Shown here piece after piece: positions 41,819-49,974 of a DNA stretch of 64,000 bases. Both the position numbers and the translations under genes were made by a program. This DNA is from Candidatus Woesearchaeota archaeon CG10_big_fil_rev_8_21_14_0_10_37_12 (GTDB taxonomy: Archaea; Nanobdellota; Nanobdellia; Woesearchaeales; ARS49), in the NCBI GenBank assembly GCA_002762795.1, contig PCYA01000007.1, positions 1-64,000 of the forward strand, given 5' to 3'. The stretch's first letter is position 1. Each line of letters begins with the position of its first letter. The notes below the pieces were generated by a model. It had not been told where the DNA came from. It ran no database searches and saw only the letters and a program-made list of their open reading frames with translations.

Positions 41819-42475
41819 ATGAACATACTACAACACGCATATGACGAATTGTTTCCAGAAGATAATAACACAAAAATTCTAGAGCTAACATATAACGGCA
41901 GATTCAAAGGATACAATGCAAACATACGCATGACAAAATCCCACATCACAGTTAATGCAAGCAAAAACTGGAAAGACGTAAGCCACGAAATACAAAAAGG
42001 ACTATGCCAAGAACTCTTAATGAAATTATTCAAAACAAAAAAAACCACCATACAAATGGAACTCTACCACAACTTTATCAGACAGCTTGCAAACGTTGCA
42101 CCAAAAACACAAACACACTCAATTCTCGAGCAAAGCTTTCAACGCATAAATGACCAATTCTTTGCAAACATGATGGAGCAACCAAATCTGAAACTTGGCA
42201 AAGGAATAAACAGACTAGGAACATATGATTACACAAGCAATACAGTAACAATTAGCGAAAATTTGTTGAGCAATGATTTATTGCTTGATTACGTCATGTA
42301 TCACGAACTATTACACAAAAAACACCAATATAAAGGGAAAGCAGGAAAAAGAACAAGACATCACACAAAAGCATTCAAAGAAGATGAGAAAAAATTTCCG
42401 AATCACGCTAATTGCGAGAAAGAACTTGAGAATCTGGTAAGAAAAAACAAACAGAAAAAAAATTGGTTTTTTTAG
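41819..42475 (+). CDS. SprT-like zinc metalloprotease domain protein
   Basis: 218 residues. The zinc-binding HExxH lies in YVMYHELLHKKHQYKG, followed by RHHTKAFKEDEKKFPN, a pattern of SprT/DUF45-type minigluzincins. The N-terminal half (TKILELTYNGRFKGYNANIR) has the strand-helix layout of the same superfamily. There is no signal peptide, so it is cytoplasmic. SprT proteins of higher organisms degrade DNA-protein crosslinks; the role here is open. Confidence 0.82.
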   Translation: MNILQHAYDELFPEDNNTKILELTYNGRFKGYNANIRMTKSHITVNASKNWKDVSHEIQKGLCQELLMKLFKTKKTTIQMELYHNFIRQLANVAPKTQTHSILEQSFQRINDQFFANMMEQPNLKLGKGINRLGTYDYTSNTVTISENLLSNDLLLDYVMYHELLHKKHQYKGKAGKRTRHHTKAFKEDEKKFPNHANCEKELENLVRKNKQKKNWFF

Positions 42476-42534
42476 TAAATGGTTTGATGTAAGAATTAGG
42501 AAGTTATAAATAATAACAGAACATTCTAAAAAAT

Positions 42535-43866
42535 ATGAAAAAAGCGGTGTTATTAATCTTACTTATTTGCGCAGTAACTGTAACAGCACAAGACTGGCAA
42601 CAATGCCACGACCAGTGCATGCAGGACCTGCCAGAACTGCAAAATTGCTTTGAACCAAACAGAATGACTGAATGCCATCAACTGCTCAGAGAATGTGTGG
42701 AGCGAAAATGCGGACCATTACCAAACCCAACACTTGATTCAACAATAACTGCACCAGCACACACAGCTCCCGTACCTCCTGCAAGCCTGCCAACCCGACC
42801 CTCTCAAACAGGGCAAGCAAATCAACAAGACCCTGCATGCTATGAGTCCTGCAAATTACACCAGTATTATGAAAACTGCATCTCTCCAGGAATAGGAAAT
42901 GAACAATACTGCCAAGAAAATTACCTTGAACCGTGCATTCAAAACTGCCCTGTAATCAATGTTATGCCCCCTACACATGCTGCTATTCAACCAATACCTG
43001 CAGTTACTGTACCAATCCCAAACAATCAAGACAAATACTCAATACGCAATTATGAACTAGAACGATGCCATCAAGAAGCACAACAAGAATTAATTAAATG
43101 TGTTGATGACGGACAAGACAAATATACTTGCCACGAAGAAAACAGAATACTTATGCGAAACTGCGCAGAAAAACACCTGCCAACATCTACTGTTGGACAA
43201 GCAATACGACCACCAAATATGATACCTCCAGGGCAAGAAATATCTGCAGAAAAAATTCAACAAATAAACACCTGCCAAAAACCCTGCAAAGGAAAATATG
43301 AAACTTGTATTAAATCAGGAACAGATGCAATGGACTGTAAACTTCAAGCAATGTCATGTTTCAATTTATGTACAGGCGAAACAAACAGCTTGCCAGAAGA
43401 TGATTGCAGCAAACAATGCATGACTACTCTCGATCAATGCCTGCTCAATGGAAAAAACATGAATGAATGCGAACACGAAATGCAACCTTGTTTTACTGCT
43501 TGTGAAAACAACCAGGAGAACATACTTACGAGAGAAACCATATCTTCGGAAACAAAAACAAATATCGCACCAAAACTTCTTGCATTTGTTTTGAAACTCG
43601 AAGAAATGAGAATAAACCTAGAAAAAAGCCAAGACAAAATTGAACAAATAGCTGATTATTATCAATCAAAAGAAAATAATGAAAAAGCAACAACATACGA
43701 AGCCGCAGCGAATGCTCTTGAACAACTCATACAACAAGCAGACGATCTTAAACAAGAAATATCAAACAATCTTGACAAACCAGAAACACTAATACCAAAC
43801 CTTAAAAAAGAAATAGAATCGTTACACGGAGGATTGCGCGATGTTGTCCAAATACTTGTTGCTTAG
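42535..43866 (+). CDS. Secreted Cys-rich repeat protein
   Basis: 443 residues. Signal peptide MKKAVLLILLICAVTVTAQ. Five related units, at about residues 24-59, 101-140, 180-218, 243-276 and 285-320, with pattern CxxxC-x6/7-C-...-C-x6-C-x3-C (for example CQKPCKGKYETCIKSG and CSKQCMTTLDQCLLNG), separated by Pro/Thr-rich linkers. The third unit has lost one Cys. Spacing suggests helical hairpins pinned by disulfides, similar to CHCH units. A coiled-coil C-terminus follows. TATA GTTATAAATAA is about 25-30 nt upstream. Likely a surface structural or adhesion protein. Confidence 0.75.
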   Translation: MKKAVLLILLICAVTVTAQDWQQCHDQCMQDLPELQNCFEPNRMTECHQLLRECVERKCGPLPNPTLDSTITAPAHTAPVPPASLPTRPSQTGQANQQDPACYESCKLHQYYENCISPGIGNEQYCQENYLEPCIQNCPVINVMPPTHAAIQPIPAVTVPIPNNQDKYSIRNYELERCHQEAQQELIKCVDDGQDKYTCHEENRILMRNCAEKHLPTSTVGQAIRPPNMIPPGQEISAEKIQQINTCQKPCKGKYETCIKSGTDAMDCKLQAMSCFNLCTGETNSLPEDDCSKQCMTTLDQCLLNGKNMNECEHEMQPCFTACENNQENILTRETISSETKTNIAPKLLAFVLKLEEMRINLEKSQDKIEQIADYYQSKENNEKATTYEAAANALEQLIQQADDLKQEISNNLDKPETLIPNLKKEIESLHGGLRDVVQILVA

Positions 43867-44032
43867 TTTTTTCTTGCTTCTCCTTGTTGGTTGTTCAACA
43901 GAACCATCAATAACAAATGAAAAACAAGCACAAAAAGAAACACAAAAAATAGCAGATGACATTGCAGATGCAAGCGCGACAGCAGAAGAGCTAGAAACAT
44001 TAAGCAAAGATCTGGAAAAACTTCTTGAGTAA
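43841..44032 (+). CDS. Small lipoprotein
   Basis: 63 residues. Signal MLSKYLLLSFFLLLLVGCS with lipobox LVGC (Cys 18) followed by an acidic, helical tail. It overlaps the 3' end of the Cys-rich protein gene by 26 bp in another frame, so the two are translated from one transcript and may act together on the surface. Confidence 0.75.
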   Translation: MLSKYLLLSFFLLLLVGCSTEPSITNEKQAQKETQKIADDIADASATAEELETLSKDLEKLLE

Positions 44033-44089
44033 CTCCTTAAAAGAAGTAAAAACAATAGATTTTTAAACGCGCTTTCTTAGCAAAAACAC

Positions 44090-44683
44090 ATGGTCAGAAT
44101 ATTCGCAGCAGGAGATTTTCACGGAGATAAAAGCATCGCTGCAAAACTTGCAAAACAAGCAGTAGATGAAAACGCAGACGTCATCGTACTTAACGGAGAT
44201 ATTGTAGAAGACCACAAACCAGAAGGCATCGTGCATTACTTCATTAAAACAGGCAAACCAGTATTTCTAGTGCCAGGAAACCACGACTGGCTAGCAACAG
44301 ACTTTCTTGCAGCACAATACAACGCCACAAATCTGCACGGCAAACACCACAAACAAGAAAACGTAAGCCTGCTTGGTTGCGGCGGAACAAACGCAGGAAT
44401 ACATTTGCTCACAGAACAAGAAATTTATGACACAGTACAAGAAGTAAACAAAAATGCAAGCGGGAAAAAAGTACTCATTACACACATTCATCCAGCAGGA
44501 ACACTCATGGAAAAATTCTCACAATGGGTGCAAGGAAGCACAGGACTAAGAAAAGCAATAGAAAAAATACAACCAGATTTTGTTATCTGCGGACACGTAC
44601 ACGAAGCAGAAGGAATAGAAGAAAAAATAGGCAAAACAACTGTTATCAATGTTGGAAAACAAGGCAAACTGATTGAATTATAG
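44090..44683 (+). CDS. Calcineurin-like metallophosphoesterase (YfcE/MPP type)
   Basis: 197 residues. Metal ligands in order: AAGDFHGD (D-x-H), VLNGDIVED (GD), VPGNHDW (GNHD), ITHIHPAG and ICGHVHEAEG (GHxH). The compact length fits the YfcE/MJ0936 phosphodiesterase class. Substrate unknown. TATA ATTTTTAAACG is about 26 nt upstream, implying a leaderless message. Confidence 0.9.
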   Translation: MVRIFAAGDFHGDKSIAAKLAKQAVDENADVIVLNGDIVEDHKPEGIVHYFIKTGKPVFLVPGNHDWLATDFLAAQYNATNLHGKHHKQENVSLLGCGGTNAGIHLLTEQEIYDTVQEVNKNASGKKVLITHIHPAGTLMEKFSQWVQGSTGLRKAIEKIQPDFVICGHVHEAEGIEEKIGKTTVINVGKQGKLIEL

Positions 44684-44704
44684 TAAAAAGTTCACAGCAG
44701 GAAA

Positions 44705-45355
44705 TTACGCGCTAAACGGCTTCAACAAATTTTTTAACTGATCAGAAGAAATTTCTTTTAACATCTGAACAAATCTTTCTCTATCAAAATGCCTGCAAAG
44801 CTCTTCAAAACAGTTTGCATACTCATCACATTTTTTACCATTATGATCAGCATAATAAAACGCCTTGTTTGCCATTTGGCTATGCAAAAAAACAACTAAA
44901 CCTTCATCTAACTGTTCATCATCAAAAAAAATATCATTCTGTTCAAGCACGTGATGAATAACCTGATGCAACTGATGATGAAACTTTTGAGAATTTTTTA
45001 GCAAAAATTTCTCTGAGAGTTTCAAACTTGGCAAAGGATATGTACCTGTTAACTCATGCGCAATTATTTTCTCATACGCTTTCTGCAATGTTTGCCAAAC
45101 ATTTTTATTATTACGAATAGAATAAACCTGCTCATTAAAACCCACAAGCAAACCAGTATCACGAGATACTGCTGCTGTTAACAATTTCTCAACATGCTGC
45201 ATATCAGATAACTTAATAGTGGTATTCAGACATGTAAAATCTCCAAAAACAGTTAATTCCTGTTCACTCAACACTTCAGAAAATCTAACAGGTGCATTTA
45301 ATCCTGGAAATAAATCACAAAGCAAGTGAACTCTGCCAAAAACCTCTTTACGCAT
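44705..45355 (-). CDS. Hypothetical helical protein
   Basis: 216 residues, no recognised motif, no signal peptide. A His-rich helix (KFHHQLHQVIHHVLEQ) and paired Cys (KCDEYANCFEELCRHF) could bind metal. It precedes the three-paralogue cluster on the same strand but is separated from it by 38 bp and is not obviously related. Confidence 0.65.
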   Translation of the reverse strand: MRKEVFGRVHLLCDLFPGLNAPVRFSEVLSEQELTVFGDFTCLNTTIKLSDMQHVEKLLTAAVSRDTGLLVGFNEQVYSIRNNKNVWQTLQKAYEKIIAHELTGTYPLPSLKLSEKFLLKNSQKFHHQLHQVIHHVLEQNDIFFDDEQLDEGLVVFLHSQMANKAFYYADHNGKKCDEYANCFEELCRHFDRERFVQMLKEISSDQLKNLLKPFSA

Positions 45356-45393
45356 AAAAACAAAATAATTCCTGCGTATATAAATAATTTGGC

Positions 45394-45903
45394 CTATCTT
45401 TTACCATACTTCTCAAGATTCAAATAAGCATCCACATTATGCTTCAAAACATTCAAATCATCAAGCAACTTCTGCTGAAAACCACTAATATACGGTGTGT
45501 AAACATATTTTTCAAATGTCGTACGAAGAACATAATACAAAGGCTTCATCTCCCAATGATGCTCATAATCAGTTTCCAGAAGACCTTCAAAAGTCATCAC
45601 AACTTCCCCTTCCTGCAGTTTTACTTTTTTACCATCACGCTCAACAACAACATCCTTCAAATCATTAAACTGCACATAAAACCTGATTATACTTTTAACA
45701 TAATCAGAAAACTTCTTGAACGGCTCATTTTTAAGCTCAACAAACTTGCCATCAGCAGTAACACTCTCAACATGACTTTTTTCAACAGGATTATACCCTT
45801 TATCAGAAAGCCATTGCTTATACACACCATAAAACTCCTTTGTAGAAAACAAACCCTTGTAAACAACCTTATTCTTCCCAACAGCAATAAACCTTTCAGC
45901 CAT
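45394..45903 (-). CDS. Paralogue family member 1 (unknown function)
   Basis: 169 residues. Shares with the next two genes the pattern: N-terminal strand-helix (FYGVYKQWLSDKGYNPVEKS), a strand-rich middle with LKDVVVERDGKKVKLQEGEV, an EGLLETDYEHHW segment and a C-terminal helix. I do not recognise the family; it looks like a lineage-specific expansion. TGATG overlap with the upstream paralogue indicates coupling. Confidence 0.75.
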   Translation of the reverse strand: MAERFIAVGKNKVVYKGLFSTKEFYGVYKQWLSDKGYNPVEKSHVESVTADGKFVELKNEPFKKFSDYVKSIIRFYVQFNDLKDVVVERDGKKVKLQEGEVVMTFEGLLETDYEHHWEMKPLYYVLRTTFEKYVYTPYISGFQQKLLDDLNVLKHNVDAYLNLEKYGKR

Positions 45904-46409
45904 CAGACAACCTCTGCACCAAGCTCTGACTTAATCAAATCCATCACCTCAATTTCTGTATCAAGCACCATATCATCCCAAAAATCACCAATCTTATATT
46001 TAATAATATAGCTCCTATAAAAATTATCAAGAGCTTCCAAAAACTTGCTTCCAGAAAAACGATTCTGCCAATCAAGCTCAAGAACACCCGCAATCTCAAT
46101 ATTAACAGACCCCTCTTGAAGTTTAACTTTTTTGCCATCACGAACTAACTCTATATCCCTCAAATAAAAAAAATGAAGAATAATATCAATATGCATCTTA
46201 ACATACCCTGTAACTTTTTTTTCACCATGCATTTCTACCTGTCTCTCAATACCTTCAGGCTTTGGAAAATTCTGCTTATACTTAGGAATATGAATAGTAC
46301 TAAAATTATTCTCAACATACCAATTCTGAACAGATTTAATCACCTTTTCAACATCAAAAAAACCCCTATGTTTTGCATAAAGAGTAGGAGTGTTGCTTTT
46401 ATGAGCCAT
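45903..46409 (-). CDS. Paralogue family member 2 (unknown function)
   Basis: 168 residues. Equivalent landmarks: VIKSVQNWYVENNFSTIHI, LRDIELVRDGKKVKLQEGSV, IAGVLELDWQNRFSGSKF and a C-terminal helix. The GKKVKLQEG block is the best shared segment with member 1. The start region has a TATA-like TTATAAG about 25 nt upstream. Confidence 0.75.
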   Translation of the reverse strand: MAHKSNTPTLYAKHRGFFDVEKVIKSVQNWYVENNFSTIHIPKYKQNFPKPEGIERQVEMHGEKKVTGYVKMHIDIILHFFYLRDIELVRDGKKVKLQEGSVNIEIAGVLELDWQNRFSGSKFLEALDNFYRSYIIKYKIGDFWDDMVLDTEIEVMDLIKSELGAEVV

Positions 46410-46472
46410 ACTTACAACAATAGAAATATTACTTATAAAGTTAGTGGTTAGAAATTCACAACAGGCAGTATA

Positions 46473-46551
46473 AAGAAAAACGCACTATTCCCCAACCTGA
46501 AGGAAGAGGTATTAAACCCATCTACAAAGTTCTTGCGAACTTTGCAATAAT
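46473..46551. repeat. Double-cruciform repeat (family B), copy 3, internally deleted
   Basis: Starts TATAAAGAAAAACGCACTAT and ends GCGAACTTTGCAATAA like the complete copies, but the middle is fused from CCCCAACCTGAAGG directly to the AGAGGTATTAAACCC part, losing the right arm of cruciform 1 and the left arm of cruciform 2. Confidence 0.8.
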
Positions 46552-46577
46552 AAAAAATTGATAATATGAAAAGAGCA

Positions 46578-47201
46578 TCAAGTAAAATCCCTCTTCAAAT
46601 AATACTCTCCGCCTTCTTTTTCCGGCATAAACGTTGTTAATTTGAAATGATCCATAATAATATCCCTGAATTTCATAGAGTCCTGAAAAACAACACTCTT
46701 ATGCATCACAAACTGACGCGCAATGCTTCTCTTATAAAACAACTCCCACCAATTTTTAAAAATCGAATTAGACCAAGTCTTATCATAATCAAGAACCAAA
46801 ATACCAGAACACTCAAGCTCAAACTCACTTCTTTTTGTCTTCACTTTCTTACCCTGATACATAATCTCCGCATCCTTCAAACCAAGCAATTTAAAATCCA
46901 AATCCATAAAATACCTAAACAACTTACTCTTTGTATTCTCAGGTGCTTTCTCAAGACGCCACCAAAAATGAACCTCCTTACCAATAGGAGTATCTTTATC
47001 AAAATAATACACCTCAGGAAACTCTCTCTCATCACGATCAGCCCAACCATTCTCAACAGCCCAATCATGCAACGCTTTATACAACTGAGAAAGATTATAC
47101 ACATCCTGCAAAGTAACTTTCCATTTTGCAACACCAACCTGTGCAGGGTAATCAGAATGCCTGTGCTTTTGAGGATTACCATACTCTTGTTGATACGCCA
47201 T
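46578..47201 (-). CDS. Paralogue family member 3 (unknown function)
   Basis: 207 residues from ATG 47201, 26 nt after the palindromic TTTATAAA box; an upstream ATG at 47234 lies before that box. Shared blocks: LSQLYKALHDWAVENGWADR, LKDAEIMYQGKKVKTKRSEF, CSGILVLDYDKTWSNSIFK and a C-terminal helical part. It is 40 residues longer than members 1 and 2. Confidence 0.75.
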   Translation of the reverse strand: MAYQQEYGNPQKHRHSDYPAQVGVAKWKVTLQDVYNLSQLYKALHDWAVENGWADRDEREFPEVYYFDKDTPIGKEVHFWWRLEKAPENTKSKLFRYFMDLDFKLLGLKDAEIMYQGKKVKTKRSEFELECSGILVLDYDKTWSNSIFKNWWELFYKRSIARQFVMHKSVVFQDSMKFRDIIMDHFKLTTFMPEKEGGEYYLKRDFT

Positions 47202-47223
47202 AAATAACATTAAAGCATCATAC

Positions 47224-47231
47224 TTTATAAA
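47224..47231. promoter_or_regulatory. Single palindromic TATA box serving two divergent genes
   Basis: TTTATAAA is perfectly symmetric and centred 26 nt from the ATG of the - strand gene (47201) and 25-26 nt from the ATG of the + strand YchF gene (47253). There is no other TATA-like sequence in the 51-bp gap. Confidence 0.65.
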
Positions 47232-47252
47232 CATAACGCGGTGAACAAAAAC

Positions 47253-48446
47253 ATGCTCATTGGAATCATAGGAAAAGCAAACGTAGGAAAAAGCACATTC
47301 TTCAAAGCACTCACACTAGCAAACGTACTCATAGCAAATTATCCCTTTGCGACCATCGAACCAAACAGAGGAATGGCTTTTGTAAAAGTAAACTGTGTAT
47401 GCAACGAATTCAACAAACAATGCAATCCAAGAACAGGATACTGCACAGGAGACAAAAGATACGTGCCAGTAGAAATAATAGACGTAGCAGGACTAGTACC
47501 AGGAGCTCACGAAGGAAAAGGAAAAGGAAACCAATTCTTAGATGATTTACGACAAGCAGACGCTTTTTTACACGTTGTAGATATCAGCGGAAGTGCCAAC
47601 GAAAAAGGCGAACCCTGCAATCCTGGCAGTTATGACCCTGCAAAAGACATTGAATTCCTAGAAATAGAATTAGACATGTGGATACTAGGCATTCTAAAAA
47701 AAGGCTGGGACAGACTCGTAAGACAATTACAACAAGAACATGAAAACACCATACGCGCAATCACCAAACAACTATCAGGATTAAACGTAACAGAAACAAT
47801 CGTAAAAGACGCTATTAAAAAAATAGGCATGAACGCTGAAAAACCATCTGAATGGACAGGCGAGCAACTAAAAAAACTTGCACAAATAATCAGAAAAGAA
47901 ACAAAACCCATGCTCATTGTTGCAAACAAAATAGATATTCAAGGAGCAAAAGAAAACTATGAACGCTGCAAAAAAATGTTTCCTGAGTACACAATAATTC
48001 CTGCAAGCGCAGAATCAGAACTCGCATTAAAAGAGGCAGCACAACACAACCTCATAGAATACCATTCAGGAGAAAACACTTTTAAAATAATTGGTGAACT
48101 GACCGATAAACAAAAAAATGCACTTGAGTACATACAAAAAAATGTATTAGACATATGGCAAGGAACAGGAGCACAAGAAGCAACAAATTCTGCTGTTTTT
48201 GACCTGTTAAAATACATTGCAGTATTTCCAGGCAGCGCCAATAAACTTGGAGACAGCAAAGGCAACATACTACCAGACTGCTTTTTATTGCCTGGAGGAA
48301 GCACGGCCCTTGATTTTGCAAACCACATACACACAGACCTTGGAAAAAATTTTATTGCCGCAATAGATGTACGCACCAAAAGAAAAATAGGACGAGAAAC
48401 ACAACTCAAAAACAGAGATGTAATTGAAGTGCTGGTGAGCAAGTAG
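47253..48446 (+). CDS. YchF/Obg-family GTP/ATP-binding protein, archaeal type
   Basis: 397 residues from ATG 47253; a GTG four codons upstream is the alternative. G1 IGIIGKANVGKSTFFKAL, G3 IIDVAGLVPGAHEG, NKID in VANKIDIQG (in place of the NxxE of bacterial YchF), and a C-terminal TGS domain (CFLLPGGSTALDFANHIHTD to VIEVLVSK). An archaeal insertion with Cys residues (VNCVCNEFNKQCNPRTGYC) sits after G2. The family binds ribosomes; partner unknown. Expressed from the shared TATA box. Confidence 0.92.
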   Translation: MLIGIIGKANVGKSTFFKALTLANVLIANYPFATIEPNRGMAFVKVNCVCNEFNKQCNPRTGYCTGDKRYVPVEIIDVAGLVPGAHEGKGKGNQFLDDLRQADAFLHVVDISGSANEKGEPCNPGSYDPAKDIEFLEIELDMWILGILKKGWDRLVRQLQQEHENTIRAITKQLSGLNVTETIVKDAIKKIGMNAEKPSEWTGEQLKKLAQIIRKETKPMLIVANKIDIQGAKENYERCKKMFPEYTIIPASAESELALKEAAQHNLIEYHSGENTFKIIGELTDKQKNALEYIQKNVLDIWQGTGAQEATNSAVFDLLKYIAVFPGSANKLGDSKGNILPDCFLLPGGSTALDFANHIHTDLGKNFIAAIDVRTKRKIGRETQLKNRDVIEVLVSK

Positions 48447-49670
48447 TCAAACATCAATAATCCCCAAATATTGATCAACCATAACCTTTGCAACAACCCT
48501 ATTCTTCCCAAAATGCTTAGCGCGATACAATGCAGCATCTGCTTCTTTAATCAGCTTTTCTTTCTGCGCAGAACTATTCAAACAAGTAATCATACCAATA
48601 CTTACTGTTAACGGGCAAACACGCTCAACTTCTTTGCGAATATCTTCTGCAACAGCCTGAGCAGCCTGGGGCTCAATTGCAGGAAGAACTACTGTAAACT
48701 CTTCACCACCATAACGACAACAAATGCCAGAATCTGAAACAACTGTTCTTAAAACATCTCCGACCTTTTTAAGCACTATATCCCCTTCAGGATGGCCTTT
48801 GGCATCATTAAATTTTTTGAAGTCATCAACATCAATCATTAACACGCTAATTGACTTTTCACTTTCGCGCAAATTTTCAATTACTCTCTCTAACCTTTCT
48901 GTCAAAGCAGAACGATTAAATAAACTTGTAAGAGTATCAGTAACAGCAGATGTTTGCACTCTCTCAAGCTGGTCAAGACGCTGCAACAAATTTGTAAATT
49001 CTCCTAAAATTATTGTAGCACGATCAAACTTATTGTGCTCTGCAAATAATACCACAATACCTAGCAGAACTTTATTGTGTAAAACAGGAAAACCTGCAAC
49101 AAACTTCGGGAGATTGTTAAGTTCTTTTAAACCCTGAAATAACACATCAGAAGAAACATCACGAGAAAAACATGCTGTTTTTGATGAACGAACCTGTGCT
49201 AACACTCGTTGAATCACTAACTGCATTGGTTGCGAACATTTCAAAAAAGAAGCATGAATATCATTCACTGAAAAGAAAATATTGCTCAAATTAAAGGTAC
49301 GAACAAGAAAATCACTTGAAAGCTCAATCAAGTGTTTTATAGAGAGTGCTCTGTTTGCAACCTGATTAAACACTTGAATAAGCTGCGAATCAGATAATTC
49401 TTTTGTTAATGATAATTCATACTTTGCAGCAACAACTGCCTGCTGAATGCATGCTTTAATAACTGAATCATATTCTGGTTTCCACCCAGTAAAACCTTCT
49501 TTGTCAGCAAACGGACCAACTACAACATCATCCAATAAAACATACTTCGCAGACTCAGGAATGTTATCAAACACTTTGCCATAATCTTTTTTCTGCGTTT
49601 TAACAGCAGTATTAAACTGCTCTGCCAAATGATTCAAAAGAACATCCCAAATACCTGTGTTAAAAGACAT
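48447..49670 (-). CDS. GGDEF-domain protein with N-terminal GAF-like domain
   Basis: 407 residues from the ATG giving MSFNTGIWDVLLNHLAEQ. A longer frame reads through intergenic AGTAARCAGTA repeat and is rejected. The C-terminal 165 residues are a GGDEF domain: DTLTSLFNRSAL, ISVLMIDVDDFKKFND (metal Asp), KGHPEGDIVLKKV, and the active-site RYGGEEFTVVLP. The GGEEF form is catalytically competent in diguanylate cyclases. The N-terminal part (about 120-240) has a GAF-like pattern. No EAL or PilZ partner is visible. c-di-GMP signalling is rare in archaea. Confidence 0.88.
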   Translation of the reverse strand: MSFNTGIWDVLLNHLAEQFNTAVKTQKKDYGKVFDNIPESAKYVLLDDVVVGPFADKEGFTGWKPEYDSVIKACIQQAVVAAKYELSLTKELSDSQLIQVFNQVANRALSIKHLIELSSDFLVRTFNLSNIFFSVNDIHASFLKCSQPMQLVIQRVLAQVRSSKTACFSRDVSSDVLFQGLKELNNLPKFVAGFPVLHNKVLLGIVVLFAEHNKFDRATIILGEFTNLLQRLDQLERVQTSAVTDTLTSLFNRSALTERLERVIENLRESEKSISVLMIDVDDFKKFNDAKGHPEGDIVLKKVGDVLRTVVSDSGICCRYGGEEFTVVLPAIEPQAAQAVAEDIRKEVERVCPLTVSIGMITCLNSSAQKEKLIKEADAALYRAKHFGKNRVVAKVMVDQYLGIIDV

Positions 49671-49716
49671 AATTAACAGAGAATATTTGCTGGTTAAAAA
49701 AGTTTTAGTTAAAAAA

Positions 49717-49786
49717 AGTAAGCCGTAAGCGATAGACAGTAAGCAGAACGTAAAAACCGGTTGCATACTGTTTACTGCATAATGTA
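49717..49786. repeat. AGTAARCAGTA-type repeat, inverted pair
   Basis: GTAAGCCGTAAGCGATAGAC then AGTAAGCAGAACGTAAAAA faces GCATACTGTTTACTGCATAA. Placed between the GGDEF gene promoter and the 5S rRNA promoter. Confidence 0.7.
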
Positions 49787-49802
49787 CACCACATAGAGAA
49801 AG

Positions 49803-49812
49803 CTTTATAAAG
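49803..49812 (+). promoter_or_regulatory. TATA box of the 5S rRNA gene
   Basis: CTTTATAAAG is centred about 25 nt upstream of the predicted 5' end of 5S rRNA. Confidence 0.7.
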
Positions 49813-49831
49813 AATGGTTTTTCCCATTAAA

Positions 49832-49943
49832 CTGGACGGCCATAGGAGCCGGGTTCCACCCAGACTCATTCGAACCTGGCAGTTAAACCGGCTTCCGTAG
49901 CAACGTGTACTCCGTTTCGGGGGAAACTCGCTAAGCTGTCCAC
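49832..49943 (+). rRNA. rrf: 5S ribosomal RNA
   Basis: Helix I pairs TGGACGGCC near 49833 with GCTGTCCA near 49942. Conserved GGGTTCCACCCAGACTCATT (loop B/helix III region), CGAACCTGGCAGTTAA and the helix IV-V part CGTAGCAACGTGTACTCCGT confirm the identity. About 110 nt. It stands alone, not next to 16S or 23S genes, as is common in DPANN genomes. Confidence 0.94.
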
Positions 49944-49974
49944 CTTTTCTTTTAATAAATGGTAAGAAATAAAA

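Noticed and set aside
45439..46011. 190-residue plus-strand frame
   Set aside because: Antisense of paralogue family members 1 and 2; Asn/Ile/Lys-rich composition without any motif.
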